This document shows, in pieces, positions 17,084 through 26,651 of a stretch of DNA of 64,000 nt (position 1 is the stretch's first letter; each line of letters begins with the position of its first letter). The notes below the pieces were generated by a model. The model was not told where the DNA came from. It did no database searches and saw only the letters and a program-made list of their open reading frames with translations. The DNA is from Clostridia bacterium (GTDB taxonomy: Bacteria > Bacillota_A > Clostridia > Oscillospirales > CAG-272): NCBI GenBank assembly GCA_017452945.1, contig JAFTLD010000009.1:48028-112027 (forward strand), read 5' to 3'. The position numbers were made by a program, and so were the translations under genes.

Positions 17084-19237
17084 GTGAAAAAGATTACAAC
17101 TATTATATGTGTCGTGTTCTCGGTCATGATGATTGCTTCCTGCATGATCCTGCCCGCTTCTGCAAGCTCGGCATATCAGACCTACACCTACTCGATCGAC
17201 GGATACGCACTGTATTCGCCTGACGCATACACAGCTGAAAAGGTTATCGATTCCGCTTATATGGGTCTGGAAGTTCCGATCGATAACCCCGGCGACTTGA
17301 TCTGTGACGATCAGGGCAACGTATATATTGCGGATACTGCAAACAGCCGTATCGTAGTGCTCGACCGTTACTACAAGCTCAAGTTCACTATCTCCACTTT
17401 CCGTAACGGACAGGGCGTTATGGACAGCCTGACTGCTCCCCAGGGCTTGTTCGTTTCCGATAAGTACATCTGGGTATGCGACACGGGTGCAAACCGTATC
17501 GTCGTATTTGACAGAAAAGGTAACTTCGACCGCGTGATCGAAGAGCCCGAAAGCCCGCTGTTTGATGACAACTCGGTATATAAGCCGGTTGCTATCGCAG
17601 TAGACAAGTACGAAAAGCTGTACGTAGTATCCTCCACCACCTATCAGGGTATCATCGTGATGACCAGCAGCGGCGAGTTCACCGGCTTTATCGGTGCACA
17701 GGCTGTTACCATTTCTGCTTGGGATATCATCTGGAGACGTTTCCAGACCGATGAACAGAGAGAAAACTCCGAGACCTACGTTGCAACCGAGTACAACAAC
17801 ATCGCACTTTGCGGCGACTTCATTTACGTAACCACCTCCACCATCGATGAGGCTTCCGTACAGGGAACCATCGCTTCAAAGGATAAGACAGGTAAGTATG
17901 CACCCGTTAAGCTGCTCAACCAGGCAGGTGACGAGATCATGCGTCGTAACGGCTTCTATCCGCCTTCCGGTGAAATCGATATCTTCGGTGCAAAATCCAC
18001 CGACGCCAGCAAGGGTGTTCCTACCGGCGTTTCCACGCTGATCGACGTAGCCAGTGGTCCCGAACAGACCTGGTCCATCATCGACGAAAAGCGTAGTAAG
18101 ATCTACACTTACGACTTTGACGGTAACCTTCTGTTTGCTTTTGGTGATAAGGAAGGTAACATGCTGGGTAACATTTCCAGTATTGAAGCGATCTGCTACC
18201 AGGGCGATACCATGTTGATCCTGGATAAGGATAAGGATACCATCACGGTATTTGAGCGTACCGAGTACGGCGACGTGCTTCTGGACGCAATCGCAGCTGA
18301 GAACCGTCAGGATTACACAGAGGCAATCAATCTGTGGACCGACGTTCTGAAGAGAAACTCCAACTTTGACGCAGCTTACATCGGTATCGGTCAGGCAATG
18401 TACCGTAACGGTGAATTTGAGGAATCGCTGGAATATTTCGAGGCTGCATACGATACGATTAACTGGTCTACCTCCTATAAGGACATCAGAAAAGAATTCA
18501 TGTCCAATTACTTCCTGTTCCTCATTCTTGGTATTGTTGCACTGATCGTAGTGCTGCTGCTTGTTTCCAAGTACATTACCAAGGTCAACAAGAGAATCAA
18601 GAAGGCAGACCAAAGACGTACTTATTGGGAAGAGCTGCTGTATGCATTCTACGTAATGCTGCATCCGTTCGACGGCTTCTGGGACCTCAAGCACGAGCGT
18701 CGCGGTTCGCTGCGCGGTGCACTGACCATCAATCTGATCGTCATTCTGACCTTCTTCTATCAGTCGATCGGTCAGGGCTATCTGCTCAATCCCTACGGTG
18801 GATACTCCACCATCTGGGCGCAGGCAATTTCGGTGCTGGTACCTCTGTTCCTGTTCATCACCGCAAATTGGTGCTTGACCACCCTGTTTGAAGGTGAAGG
18901 CAGCTTCAAGGATATCTACATCGCATGCTCTTACAGTATGATGCCTATCCCGCTGCTGGTTATTCCCGCAACCATTTATTCCAACTTCGCAATTGCTACC
19001 GAGGTTGAAATTCTTACTCTGCTGACCACCATCGCATTCTTGTGGATGGGCGTACTGATCTTCTTCGGCACGCAGGTCACACACGACTACTCCATCTTGA
19101 AGAACACAGTCACCATTCTGGGAACGGTGCTCGGCATGGTATTTATCATGTTTATCGCGATCCTGTTCTCCACGCTCGTCGGTAAGTTGATTTCCTTGGG
19201 AACCAACATCGTCACCGAGCTGCAGTACCGCATGTAA
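17084..19237 (+). CDS. NHL beta-propeller / TPR / Yip1-domain membrane protein
   Basis: A 717-residue protein starting with GTG behind AGGAGG. It has a signal peptide (residues 1-27), then about 300 residues of NHL-type beta-propeller repeats (NPGDLICDDQGNVYIADTAN, LFVSDKYIWVCDTGANRIVV). A TPR pair lies near 405-460 (AINLWTDVLKRNSNFDAAYI), a membrane helix near 475-497, and a C-terminal Yip1 domain with several helices. Proteins of this build are known as neighbours of sugar ABC importers in Clostridia and Paenibacillus; their role is unknown. The propeller and TPR should be extracytoplasmic and the Yip1 part in the membrane, perhaps linking the binding protein to the permeases. That role is inference. 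Confidence 0.85.
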   Translation: MKKITTIICVVFSVMMIASCMILPASASSAYQTYTYSIDGYALYSPDAYTAEKVIDSAYMGLEVPIDNPGDLICDDQGNVYIADTANSRIVVLDRYYKLKFTISTFRNGQGVMDSLTAPQGLFVSDKYIWVCDTGANRIVVFDRKGNFDRVIEEPESPLFDDNSVYKPVAIAVDKYEKLYVVSSTTYQGIIVMTSSGEFTGFIGAQAVTISAWDIIWRRFQTDEQRENSETYVATEYNNIALCGDFIYVTTSTIDEASVQGTIASKDKTGKYAPVKLLNQAGDEIMRRNGFYPPSGEIDIFGAKSTDASKGVPTGVSTLIDVASGPEQTWSIIDEKRSKIYTYDFDGNLLFAFGDKEGNMLGNISSIEAICYQGDTMLILDKDKDTITVFERTEYGDVLLDAIAAENRQDYTEAINLWTDVLKRNSNFDAAYIGIGQAMYRNGEFEESLEYFEAAYDTINWSTSYKDIRKEFMSNYFLFLILGIVALIVVLLLVSKYITKVNKRIKKADQRRTYWEELLYAFYVMLHPFDGFWDLKHERRGSLRGALTINLIVILTFFYQSIGQGYLLNPYGGYSTIWAQAISVLVPLFLFITANWCLTTLFEGEGSFKDIYIACSYSMMPIPLLVIPATIYSNFAIATEVEILTLLTTIAFLWMGVLIFFGTQVTHDYSILKNTVTILGTVLGMVFIMFIAILFSTLVGKLISLGTNIVTELQYRM

Positions 19238-19267
19238 CGCTACAGATAGGAGGGAAAGGTAATTTAT

Positions 19268-22200
19268 ATGAAACTTCAAACAAAATTTATCTCTTTACTC
19301 TTAGCTGTACTGTTGATGCTGGGATCCATGACCGTGCTGTCTGTTGTCAACGCATCTGCTGCTGAAGAAGGCACCGGCACCGGTACCGGTTCGACCACCG
19401 ACAAGAAGGAAGAAGTAGAAGAGACCATCGATTATACCACGCAGGTATATACTAACCCCGAGGAAAAGCTCGAAACCATGGAGCTTTACCTGACTAAGGG
19501 CAACTACCAGCTGTACGTTGACACCTTCTCGGGTGAGGTTGCATACAAGAACGTAAAAACAGGTGAAATCCTTTTCACCAACCCCTACGATATCGGTTCC
19601 TCTACACTGGGTTCCGAGAAGACAAAGCAGGAGCTGCTTTCTCAGATCATCATCCAGTACACCGATAACAATACATCCCCCGTCTTCGTGAGCTACGAAA
19701 TGGCAGCTCTGAAGGACCAGATCACCGTAAAGAGAATCAAGAACGGTATCCGCGTACAGTATACGCTGGGTAGAGAACAGGCAAGAAAGCTGGTTCCCGG
19801 TATGATCACCGTTGCTCGTTTCGAGGAAGTGATCTGTGCTCGCGCTCTGGAAAACGGTATTTCCGAATTCGACTATAATAAGCTGACTGCTTATTACCTC
19901 AAGCTCACGCTTGAAGGCCTCTCCGAGAGAGCTCGTGCAGAGCTGATCGATGCATTCCCCATCGTAGAAAAGATGGACGTTTACGTATTCGACCAGAATG
20001 CATCCGAGACCGAGAAGAACAAGATCGAAGGCTACATCAAGACCTATTGCCCCGAGTACACCTACGAGGAACTTGATGCGGACCATGCGGAAACCGAGTT
20101 CGAGAGCCAGGATAAGAACCCTCCGTTGTTCAAGCTGGCGTTGGAATACACGCTGGATGAGAACGGCATGACCGTCAGACTTCCCGCAAACGGTATTCGT
20201 TTCAACGAGCAGCTGTATCAGCTGGAGTCCATTCAGGTTCTGCCTTATATGGGCGCCGGTAACAGCGCATACGACGGCTATACCTTCTATCCCGACGGTG
20301 CAGGCTCTCTGTATGAGTTTGACGACATCGAGGATACCAAGACCAGAACGGTCAGAGGTAAGGTTTACGGTACCGATTTTGCGTACCATACCATCACCGG
20401 TACTTACCAGCAGCCCATCAGATATCCCGTATTCGGTGTTGTTGAGAATTCCGTTTACTACGATTTCACAGAAACCACCGAGGATTCTGAAACCGGCGAA
20501 ATGAAAAAGAAAACGACCACGCTGTCCGGCACCATTGTGGATCAGATCACCAAGTTTAATTCGACCGTCAGCGGTCCTACGGATTCGATCCCCAAGCTCG
20601 TGCAGGATTACGGCTCTTTGGTCGGTAACAGCGCAATGGAAGTCACCAAGAAGGAAATCGATCGCGGCTACGTTGCTATCATGGAAGAGGGCGACGCGCT
20701 GACCGATATCATGACCTATCATGCAGGATCGCTTAGTGACTACAACACCATTAAGATGATCTTTAACCCCAGACCCAGCGACTCCTATAACCTGCAGGAC
20801 TCCATTTCGGTAGGTTCGGACGCTACCTGGACGGTCGTAAGTGAAAGAAAGTACGTAGGTAACTACAAGATCCGTTACGTCATGCTTTCCGACAGCGAAA
20901 AGGCTCAGGAAAATGACGTGGAGGATTATTACGAAACCTCTTGGATGGGTATGGCTTTGGCGTACAGAGATTATCTGGATCGCAATGGCCTTTTGACCAG
21001 ACTGACCGCAGAGGACGTCGAGGATGACATTCCTCTGTACATTGAAACCTTTGGTGCTCTGGAGACAACCCAGAGAATCATGTCCATTCCCGTGGACGTT
21101 ATGACTCCCTTGACAACCTTTGAGGATGTCAAGACCATGTATGACGAGCTGGCAGCTGAAGGTATTACCAACATCAACTTCAAGCTGACCGGTTATGCGA
21201 ATGGCGGTATGTACTCCATCGTGCCCTCCAAACTTAAGTGGGAAAAGGCAGTCGGTGGCAAGGATGGCTTCCAGGAGCTGGTCAACTACGCTGCAGAGGT
21301 CAATAAGACCGAGGGCAGCCATCTGGGTATTTTCCCGGATTTCGACTTCTCTTACATCAACGAAACCTCGATGTTTGACGGCGTTTCCTTGCGTTGGCAC
21401 GCAGTCAGAACCATCGACGACCGTTATGCAAGCTACCGTGAGTACTCTGCAACCGAGCAGAAGCACGTCAGCCATTACCAGATGGCAATCTCTCCCGCAA
21501 GCTTCAGCGAATTCTACGAGAAGCTGGCAAAGAACTACCTGAAGTATGACAATGTCAACGGTATTTCGGTCGGCACACTCGGCAGCACGCTGAACTCCGA
21601 CTTTGACGAGGACGATCCTTACAACCGCGAGGACTCCAAGGAATTCGTAGCTACCGCGCTTGAATATCTCTCCGGCATGAAGAACAATCAGGGCGAAGAG
21701 ATCGAGCTGATGAGCGAGGGCGGCAACGCATTCACATGGAAGTTCCTTGACCACATGCTGGACGTTTCTCTTGACTCCTCCCGTAACAACGATGCAGCAC
21801 ACGCAGTTCCTTTCGTAGGCGTTGTACTGCACGGTTACATCAACTTCACCGGTGCTCCTTTGAACATGGAAGGTAATATCCAGTATGCAATGCTCAAGGC
21901 AATTGAGAACGGCGCATCTCCTTATTACATCCTGTCCTACCAGAACACCCAGAACCTGAAGGATTACTACCTGCTCAGCCACTATTACTCGGTACGTTAC
22001 GACATCTGGAAGGAAGACGTTGTCGAGCTGTATGGCGAACTCAACGAAGTACTGAGCGACGTTCAGGATAAGCTGATCATTGATCACGAATTCTGGAACG
22101 GTACCCGTGTTCCTGACAGCGACGAGCTGTATAACGATATTCAGGCTGTCCTGGATGCTTACATTTATGCAGAAGAGAATGCAGGCGAAGTCCTTGCTCT

Positions 22201-23545
22201 GAAGGATAAGCAGGCAGTCAGCATTGCAAGAAAGCAGGCAAGAGAAGCTGCTGAAGCAGCTATCGCTTCGCTGGATGATGCAGCAGCTGCGTTCAAGCAG
22301 GCAAATGACATGTACACACCCTTCTTGGCCGACTGTGAATCTTTGGTTGAGTATAAGACTGCACTGGATGCACTCCTGGAGATCAGAACCGAAGCAGAAT
22401 ACGAATCCTTTGCGGATTACGTAGACTATGATGAAGACTCCGAGGAATACGCTCTGTATCAGGAATATCTGAGTTTCAGAACCGCACGAAGCAGATACTC
22501 CACCACCAGAAACAGACGTTTGAACGATATCGTTAACATTTACAACTACTATGCAAAAGCAAAGACCGCTTTGATGCAGGCAGAAGAGCATCTCGAAAAC
22601 GCTAAGGCTGCAGTGGAACTGATCACAAACACCGAAGGCATGCTGCCTGATCTGATCACCGAAGCAGAGGAGTACAGAGATCTGTCTGAACTGTATATCA
22701 CCGGTACTGACTTTACCATTCTCAAGGACAAGTACAAGAAAGAAGGCGGCACTTATTCCGTTGAGGAAGACGTTGCAAGCATTGAAGCTCTTGTAAATAC
22801 TTACGTAACCGAAACCTACAACGCAAAGAAGGAAAAGAACTTCGAAACTCTTGAAAAGGCTCTGGCTAAGGCAGAGGCTGCACTTGAGAGCGCTAAGACC
22901 AAGTATGACGAGATCATGCAGGGCGATGCTGACGATGCAGCTAAGGCAGAAGCAGAAGAAACCTGGAAGCTGGCACAGGAAACCTATGAAAAGGCAGTTG
23001 AGTCGGCATACGGTGCAGTTCTGTCCGCATGCATTCTGACTGCAGAGCAGAAGAGTGAGGTTTACGCACTCTGCCACTACGAGTATGATTATTCCAAGCT
23101 GATCAACGCAGCTCTGGATGATCTTGCTAAGTATTATGCAGGCATTCTGCTGAGTGCTGACTCCGACTATGAAGCAACTGCAGAAAAGACCGTGTTGGAT
23201 TTCACTCAGAGTTCCTTCAACACATACTCCGATGACGCTTATGGCCTGTTTGAGGCTGTAAAGGAAGTCGTTAAGGAGTACATTACCGAGGAAGATATCG
23301 CAAAACGTATCACTCCCGTTGGTTCCTCCACCGGCACTGACGAAGAGGAAGAGGAAGAAACCTTTGATAAGTATGCGGTTGAAGAAGGCTCCATCGTGAT
23401 CGTCACCTACGGTGGCAAGAACGGTGTAGACTCCGATCCTTATAAGTCCGTAATTCTCAACTACAACAACTTCTCCGTAAGCATCGTGTACGAAGATATG
23501 GTTTACACGCTGCCCGCATACGGCTACGTTGTTGTCATGCAGTAA
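19268..23545 (+). CDS. DUF5696 domain protein, secreted, 1425 residues
   Basis: A secreted protein with a clear signal peptide (residues 1-32). The bulk, about residues 40-950, matches my recollection of the DUF5696 family, which accompanies oligosaccharide importers. A TIM-barrel-like section is suggested by VYGTDFAYHTITGTY and FPDFDFSYINETSMFDG. Residues about 960-1240 are Ala/Glu/Lys-rich and probably coiled coil. The acidic stretch DEEEEEETF near 1360 precedes a final beta-rich piece. No catalytic assignment is possible. It starts 30 bases after the Yip1 gene behind AGGAGG, between the two permease pairs. It is probably an extracellular glycan-handling partner of the importer. Confidence 0.82.
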   Translation: MKLQTKFISLLLAVLLMLGSMTVLSVVNASAAEEGTGTGTGSTTDKKEEVEETIDYTTQVYTNPEEKLETMELYLTKGNYQLYVDTFSGEVAYKNVKTGEILFTNPYDIGSSTLGSEKTKQELLSQIIIQYTDNNTSPVFVSYEMAALKDQITVKRIKNGIRVQYTLGREQARKLVPGMITVARFEEVICARALENGISEFDYNKLTAYYLKLTLEGLSERARAELIDAFPIVEKMDVYVFDQNASETEKNKIEGYIKTYCPEYTYEELDADHAETEFESQDKNPPLFKLALEYTLDENGMTVRLPANGIRFNEQLYQLESIQVLPYMGAGNSAYDGYTFYPDGAGSLYEFDDIEDTKTRTVRGKVYGTDFAYHTITGTYQQPIRYPVFGVVENSVYYDFTETTEDSETGEMKKKTTTLSGTIVDQITKFNSTVSGPTDSIPKLVQDYGSLVGNSAMEVTKKEIDRGYVAIMEEGDALTDIMTYHAGSLSDYNTIKMIFNPRPSDSYNLQDSISVGSDATWTVVSERKYVGNYKIRYVMLSDSEKAQENDVEDYYETSWMGMALAYRDYLDRNGLLTRLTAEDVEDDIPLYIETFGALETTQRIMSIPVDVMTPLTTFEDVKTMYDELAAEGITNINFKLTGYANGGMYSIVPSKLKWEKAVGGKDGFQELVNYAAEVNKTEGSHLGIFPDFDFSYINETSMFDGVSLRWHAVRTIDDRYASYREYSATEQKHVSHYQMAISPASFSEFYEKLAKNYLKYDNVNGISVGTLGSTLNSDFDEDDPYNREDSKEFVATALEYLSGMKNNQGEEIELMSEGGNAFTWKFLDHMLDVSLDSSRNNDAAHAVPFVGVVLHGYINFTGAPLNMEGNIQYAMLKAIENGASPYYILSYQNTQNLKDYYLLSHYYSVRYDIWKEDVVELYGELNEVLSDVQDKLIIDHEFWNGTRVPDSDELYNDIQAVLDAYIYAEENAGEVLALKDKQAVSIARKQAREAAEAAIASLDDAAAAFKQANDMYTPFLADCESLVEYKTALDALLEIRTEAEYESFADYVDYDEDSEEYALYQEYLSFRTARSRYSTTRNRRLNDIVNIYNYYAKAKTALMQAEEHLENAKAAVELITNTEGMLPDLITEAEEYRDLSELYITGTDFTILKDKYKKEGGTYSVEEDVASIEALVNTYVTETYNAKKEKNFETLEKALAKAEAALESAKTKYDEIMQGDADDAAKAEAEETWKLAQETYEKAVESAYGAVLSACILTAEQKSEVYALCHYEYDYSKLINAALDDLAKYYAGILLSADSDYEATAEKTVLDFTQSSFNTYSDDAYGLFEAVKEVVKEYITEEDIAKRITPVGSSTGTDEEEEEETFDKYAVEEGSIVIVTYGGKNGVDSDPYKSVILNYNNFSVSIVYEDMVYTLPAYGYVVVMQ

Positions 23546-23563
23546 GAAAGGGAGGTGTAGAAC

Positions 23564-24547
23564 ATGACTAATGACGCAAAGCTTCAGAATACCATGGCCA
23601 AGAAGTCTGCGCCCAAGAAGAGAAAGATTGCCTCCTTGGATAAGCGTAAGTCTCGCGTGGGCTGGTATTTCGTGTTGCCTTTCCTGATCGGCTTCATTCT
23701 GATCTATCTTCCTGTAATTTTCGACTCCGTAAAGCTCAGCTTTTACAAGATCAACATCCTGCAGGGCGGCGGTTACTCGCTGACCCCTGTCGGATTTGAA
23801 AACTTCCAATACGCACTGTTTGAAGACCCCGATTTTGCCCAGATTCTGGTATCGGGCATGCAGGAATTGGCGTTTGACATTCCCGCAATCATCATCTTCT
23901 CCTTGTTCATGGCAGTTCTGCTGAACCAGAAGATGATCGGTAGAGCAGTGTTCCGTGCCATCTTCTTTATCCCCGTTATTCTTGCAACCGGTCTGATGCA
24001 GACGGTTGAAGCGCAGAACATTCTGGGCTCGTACATGGATAGCGCAAACGGTATTGACGACGGTTCGGGCTCCAGTGCCGCAAACGAGATCGTAACGGCA
24101 GTGGATATTGAACGATTGTTCTCAAACATGAAGATCGGTACGGGACTAATGGAAACCGCGCTGACTTGGATCAACAACATTTACGATATTGTAAACCGTT
24201 CTGGTGTACAGATGTTGATCTTCCTGTCTGCGCTGCAGTCCATTTCCCCCGCGATCTATGAAGCGTGCCGTATAGACGGTGCAACCGCATGGGAGACCTT
24301 CTGGAAGATCACCTTCCCCATGATCAGCCCGATGATCCTTGTAAACGGCGTTTACACGATCGTAGACGCGTTCACGACCCAGTCCAACTCGGTTATGTCG
24401 TTTATCAAGAGTGTCAAGAGCTCGGCAGCAGACGGTGACGTTGTCGCATCTGCAATGTCCTGGATGTACTTCCTGATCGTTATTGCGATCGTATCGCTGG
24501 TTGCTCTGATCTTCTCGTCTTACGTATTCTATCAAAGAAGAGATTAA
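23564..24547 (+). CDS. second carbohydrate ABC permease, MalF type
   Basis: A 327-residue membrane protein with the EAA loop YEACRIDGATAWETFWKITFP at about residues 228-248. WYFVLPFLIGFILIYLPVIF is the first helix. An insert of about 50 residues (SYMDSANGIDDGSGSSAANE) between helices is unusual for the family and probably extracytoplasmic. It begins 18 bases after the DUF5696 gene behind GGGAGG. With the next gene it forms the second permease pair of the operon. Confidence 0.9.
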   Translation: MTNDAKLQNTMAKKSAPKKRKIASLDKRKSRVGWYFVLPFLIGFILIYLPVIFDSVKLSFYKINILQGGGYSLTPVGFENFQYALFEDPDFAQILVSGMQELAFDIPAIIIFSLFMAVLLNQKMIGRAVFRAIFFIPVILATGLMQTVEAQNILGSYMDSANGIDDGSGSSAANEIVTAVDIERLFSNMKIGTGLMETALTWINNIYDIVNRSGVQMLIFLSALQSISPAIYEACRIDGATAWETFWKITFPMISPMILVNGVYTIVDAFTTQSNSVMSFIKSVKSSAADGDVVASAMSWMYFLIVIAIVSLVALIFSSYVFYQRRD

Positions 24548-24562
24548 GGAGGTGAGGAAAGA

Positions 24563-25657
24563 ATGAATGCACAAAACTTGCAAGATAAGCCCAAGGTGCT
24601 TAAGGAAAGCAAAAGACGCATCAAGGTTGATTTCGAAAGAACCGATGCAAAGACGCGTTTTAAGGAAAAGTTCATCAGTTTCTTTTTCCTCACTAAGGTA
24701 GTATGGTTTGTATTCAGACTGGTACTGCTTGTAGGTATTGCCTACGTAGTTCTGTTCCCGTTCTTCACCAAGATCTCCGGTTCCTTCATGGCACCCGAGG
24801 ATTTCGTTGACGTAACGGTACGACTCATCCCCAAGAACTGGACGCTGGATATTTACAAAGGCGTTCTGACCGAGCTGGATTACTGGGAAGCATTTGGCAA
24901 CACGCTGCTGCTCTCCGGCAGCTGCGCACTGCTGCAGACCTTTATCTGCGCAACCATCGGTTACGGCTTTGCCAAGTACAAGTTCAAGGGTAACGGCCTT
25001 ATCTTCCTTTTGGTCATGCTGACCATGATCGTGCCTCACCAGACGCTGGAGCTGTCGCTGTTCATGAAGTTCCGTTATTTCGACCTGTTCGGAATTCTGT
25101 CCTTCTTCAGTGGCGGAGCATCGGTAGGCATTGAAGCGATCGACAACATTCTCGGCGCGATCAAGATCCTGCCTTGGCCCAACGGCATTAACCTGTGTAA
25201 CACCTACTGGCCTTTGCTGATTCTGTCGGCAACGGGTCTGGCGTTCAAGAACGGTCTGTACATTTTCATGCTCAGACAGTTCTTCCGCGGTATCCCGGAC
25301 TCCCTGGAGGAATCCGCGTATATCGACGGTGCAGGCAACTTCAGAACCTTCATTCAGATCGTTCTGCCCATGTCGGTGCCTATGCTGATCACGGTATTCC
25401 TGTTCTCGTTCTGCTGGCAGTGGACTGACAACTTCTACACGGAGCTGTTCTTCACGACCACCAAGACGGTACTGATGCCTGACATCATTGACATTCCTAA
25501 GTCGCTCAAGACCGACTATGCAGGCCAGAGCCTGTATTACGCAGCAATCAGAAACACCTGCGGCTTGTGTATCATCGCACCGCTGATCGTTCTGTACCTG
25601 TTCGGTCAGAGATACCTTGTTGAGGGTATCGAGCGTTCGGGTCTGACCGCAGAGTAA
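24563..25657 (+). CDS. second carbohydrate ABC permease, MalG type
   Basis: A 364-residue membrane protein, longer than the usual 280 because of a basic N-terminal extension of about 45 residues (KESKRRIKVDFERTDAKTR) and an insert near residues 180-210. The EAA loop reads EESAYIDGAGNFRTF, then IVLPMSVPM. It starts behind AAGGAGGTGAGG. It is the last gene of the operon and is followed by a hairpin terminator. No ATP-binding subunit follows, so a shared ATPase of the MsmX kind encoded elsewhere is expected. Confidence 0.9.
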   Translation: MNAQNLQDKPKVLKESKRRIKVDFERTDAKTRFKEKFISFFFLTKVVWFVFRLVLLVGIAYVVLFPFFTKISGSFMAPEDFVDVTVRLIPKNWTLDIYKGVLTELDYWEAFGNTLLLSGSCALLQTFICATIGYGFAKYKFKGNGLIFLLVMLTMIVPHQTLELSLFMKFRYFDLFGILSFFSGGASVGIEAIDNILGAIKILPWPNGINLCNTYWPLLILSATGLAFKNGLYIFMLRQFFRGIPDSLEESAYIDGAGNFRTFIQIVLPMSVPMLITVFLFSFCWQWTDNFYTELFFTTTKTVLMPDIIDIPKSLKTDYAGQSLYYAAIRNTCGLCIIAPLIVLYLFGQRYLVEGIERSGLTAE

Positions 25658-25678
25658 TTCCGGCGAATTATTCAAAAA

Positions 25679-25720
25679 CAAACAAGGGGCTGTATCTTTG
25701 GTACAGCTCCTTTGTTTTGC
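25679..25720 (+). terminator. terminator of the ABC operon
   Basis: The inverted repeat 25681-25694 and 25701-25717 (GGGGCTGTA with TACAGCTCC, plus A/T-rich flanks and one bulge) has a 6-base loop and ends in TTTGTTTT, 22 bases after the last stop. Confidence 0.85.
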
Positions 25721-25924
25721 GGATGCACAACATCCACAAGCCGCGTTCTTGAAAGCAGGGCGGGATTGCTCCTCCTCTTTGCTGAAATCCGTAAGGCCCG
25801 GCGTCAAGCTGCAAGCGGAGAATGGCCATCCCACAACGCAAACCGACAAGGCTCGTGTTTTTCAAGCATAAATCAAAAATCTTTTCAGTTCGTGCAATAA
25901 AAAATGCAGATGGTGCAAAGGGTA

Positions 25925-25953
25925 TTGCAAAATTTTTCATGCGCGAATATAAT
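25925..25953 (+). promoter_or_regulatory. promoter of the pilin locus
   Basis: TTGCAA (25925-25930) and TATAAT (25948-25953) are separated by 17 bases, 55 bases before the first pilin start. A small hairpin (GGGA/TCCC at about 25963-25975) and an A/T run lie in the leader. The region 25720-25924 before it shows no gene. Confidence 0.75.
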
Positions 25954-26007
25954 GTAAGCACAGGGATACTGTCCCAAAAATTTTTTATTTTAAGGAGAAT
26001 TAAAACA

Positions 26008-26451
26008 ATGAGAAACAACAAGGGCTTCTCTCTCGTAGAGCTGATCGTTGTAATTGCTATTATGGCAATCCTGGCCGCTGTGGCTATTCCTACCTTCTCG
26101 AGCTTCATTAACAAGGCTAACGTAGCTTCTGATGAAGACTTCGCTAATGGTGTTAAGTATGCTGTTAACCTCGCTCTGACTGAAGAGGGTAAAGAAGCCG
26201 TCACTGTTACTGTCGAAATGAACAGCGATGGTCAGGGCATTAAGAATCTCAGCTATAAATTGACTGAGAATGGCGATGACGTTCCTGCTATTACAAACGG
26301 TGCTGCTGTTGAAGATGATAAAGTGGCAGAGTTGATTTATGCAACCATTGATAACGACTACAAGTTGAAGACAAATGGCGTTACCGATGTCAACGGTGTT
26401 ACAATCACCAAGGCAACCGCTACAAATACTGACGATAACGCAGAAGGCTAA
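26008..26451 (+). CDS. type IV pilin-like protein A
   Basis: A 147-residue protein with a classical prepilin N-terminus: a short basic leader (MRNNKG), cleavage before F, then FSLVELIVVIAIMAILAAVA with Glu at position 5 of the mature protein. The rest is a small acidic globular domain (NKANVASDEDFANG, AELIYATIDNDYKL). There are no cysteines. The true start is at 26008 behind AAGGAG; the frame extends 186 bases upstream without homology. As the first gene after the promoter, followed by a hairpin, it may be the most abundant pilin of the locus. Type II secretion pseudopilins share this N-terminus and cannot be excluded. Confidence 0.88.
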   Translation: MRNNKGFSLVELIVVIAIMAILAAVAIPTFSSFINKANVASDEDFANGVKYAVNLALTEEGKEAVTVTVEMNSDGQGIKNLSYKLTENGDDVPAITNGAAVEDDKVAELIYATIDNDYKLKTNGVTDVNGVTITKATATNTDDNAEG

Positions 26452-26520
26452 TAACCACTAATTAAATTACATACCCCGAGAATCCTATCTGATTCGTAGA
26501 TAAACGGATTCCCACGGATA

Positions 26521-26571
26521 CAGCGAAGGCCCAACGGGGGAGACCGTTGCGGTTTTCGCTGTGTTTTGCGT
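26521..26571 (+). terminator. stem-loop after the first pilin gene
   Basis: CAGCGAA and an adjoining CAACGG arm (26521-26537) pair with CCGTTGCGGTTTTCGCTG (26544-26561), followed by TGTTTTG. A second hairpin lies just before it at 26480-26511 (GAATCC/GGATTC around TATCT/AGATA). Read-through is likely because the next pilin has no clear promoter, so this may set the level of the first gene above the rest. Confidence 0.6.
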
Positions 26572-26651
26572 AAAACAGAAACATAAATTTTGATATTTTA
26601 GGACAAGTTCCGAAAATATATACACAAATTTTTTAAGGAGAAACGATTATT

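Noticed and set aside
11775..23809. Very long open frames on the minus strand (over 1100 and 1500 codons) opposite the solute-binding and DUF5696 genes
   Set aside because: They are exact antisense of well-supported genes, have no plausible starts or motifs, and arise from the strong codon bias of the plus-strand genes, which leaves few stops in that frame.
26587..26625. Separate promoter for pilin B (TTGATA with TATATA)
   Set aside because: The spacer would be 21 bases and the boxes are weak in an A/T-rich stretch; read-through from the first promoter is simpler.
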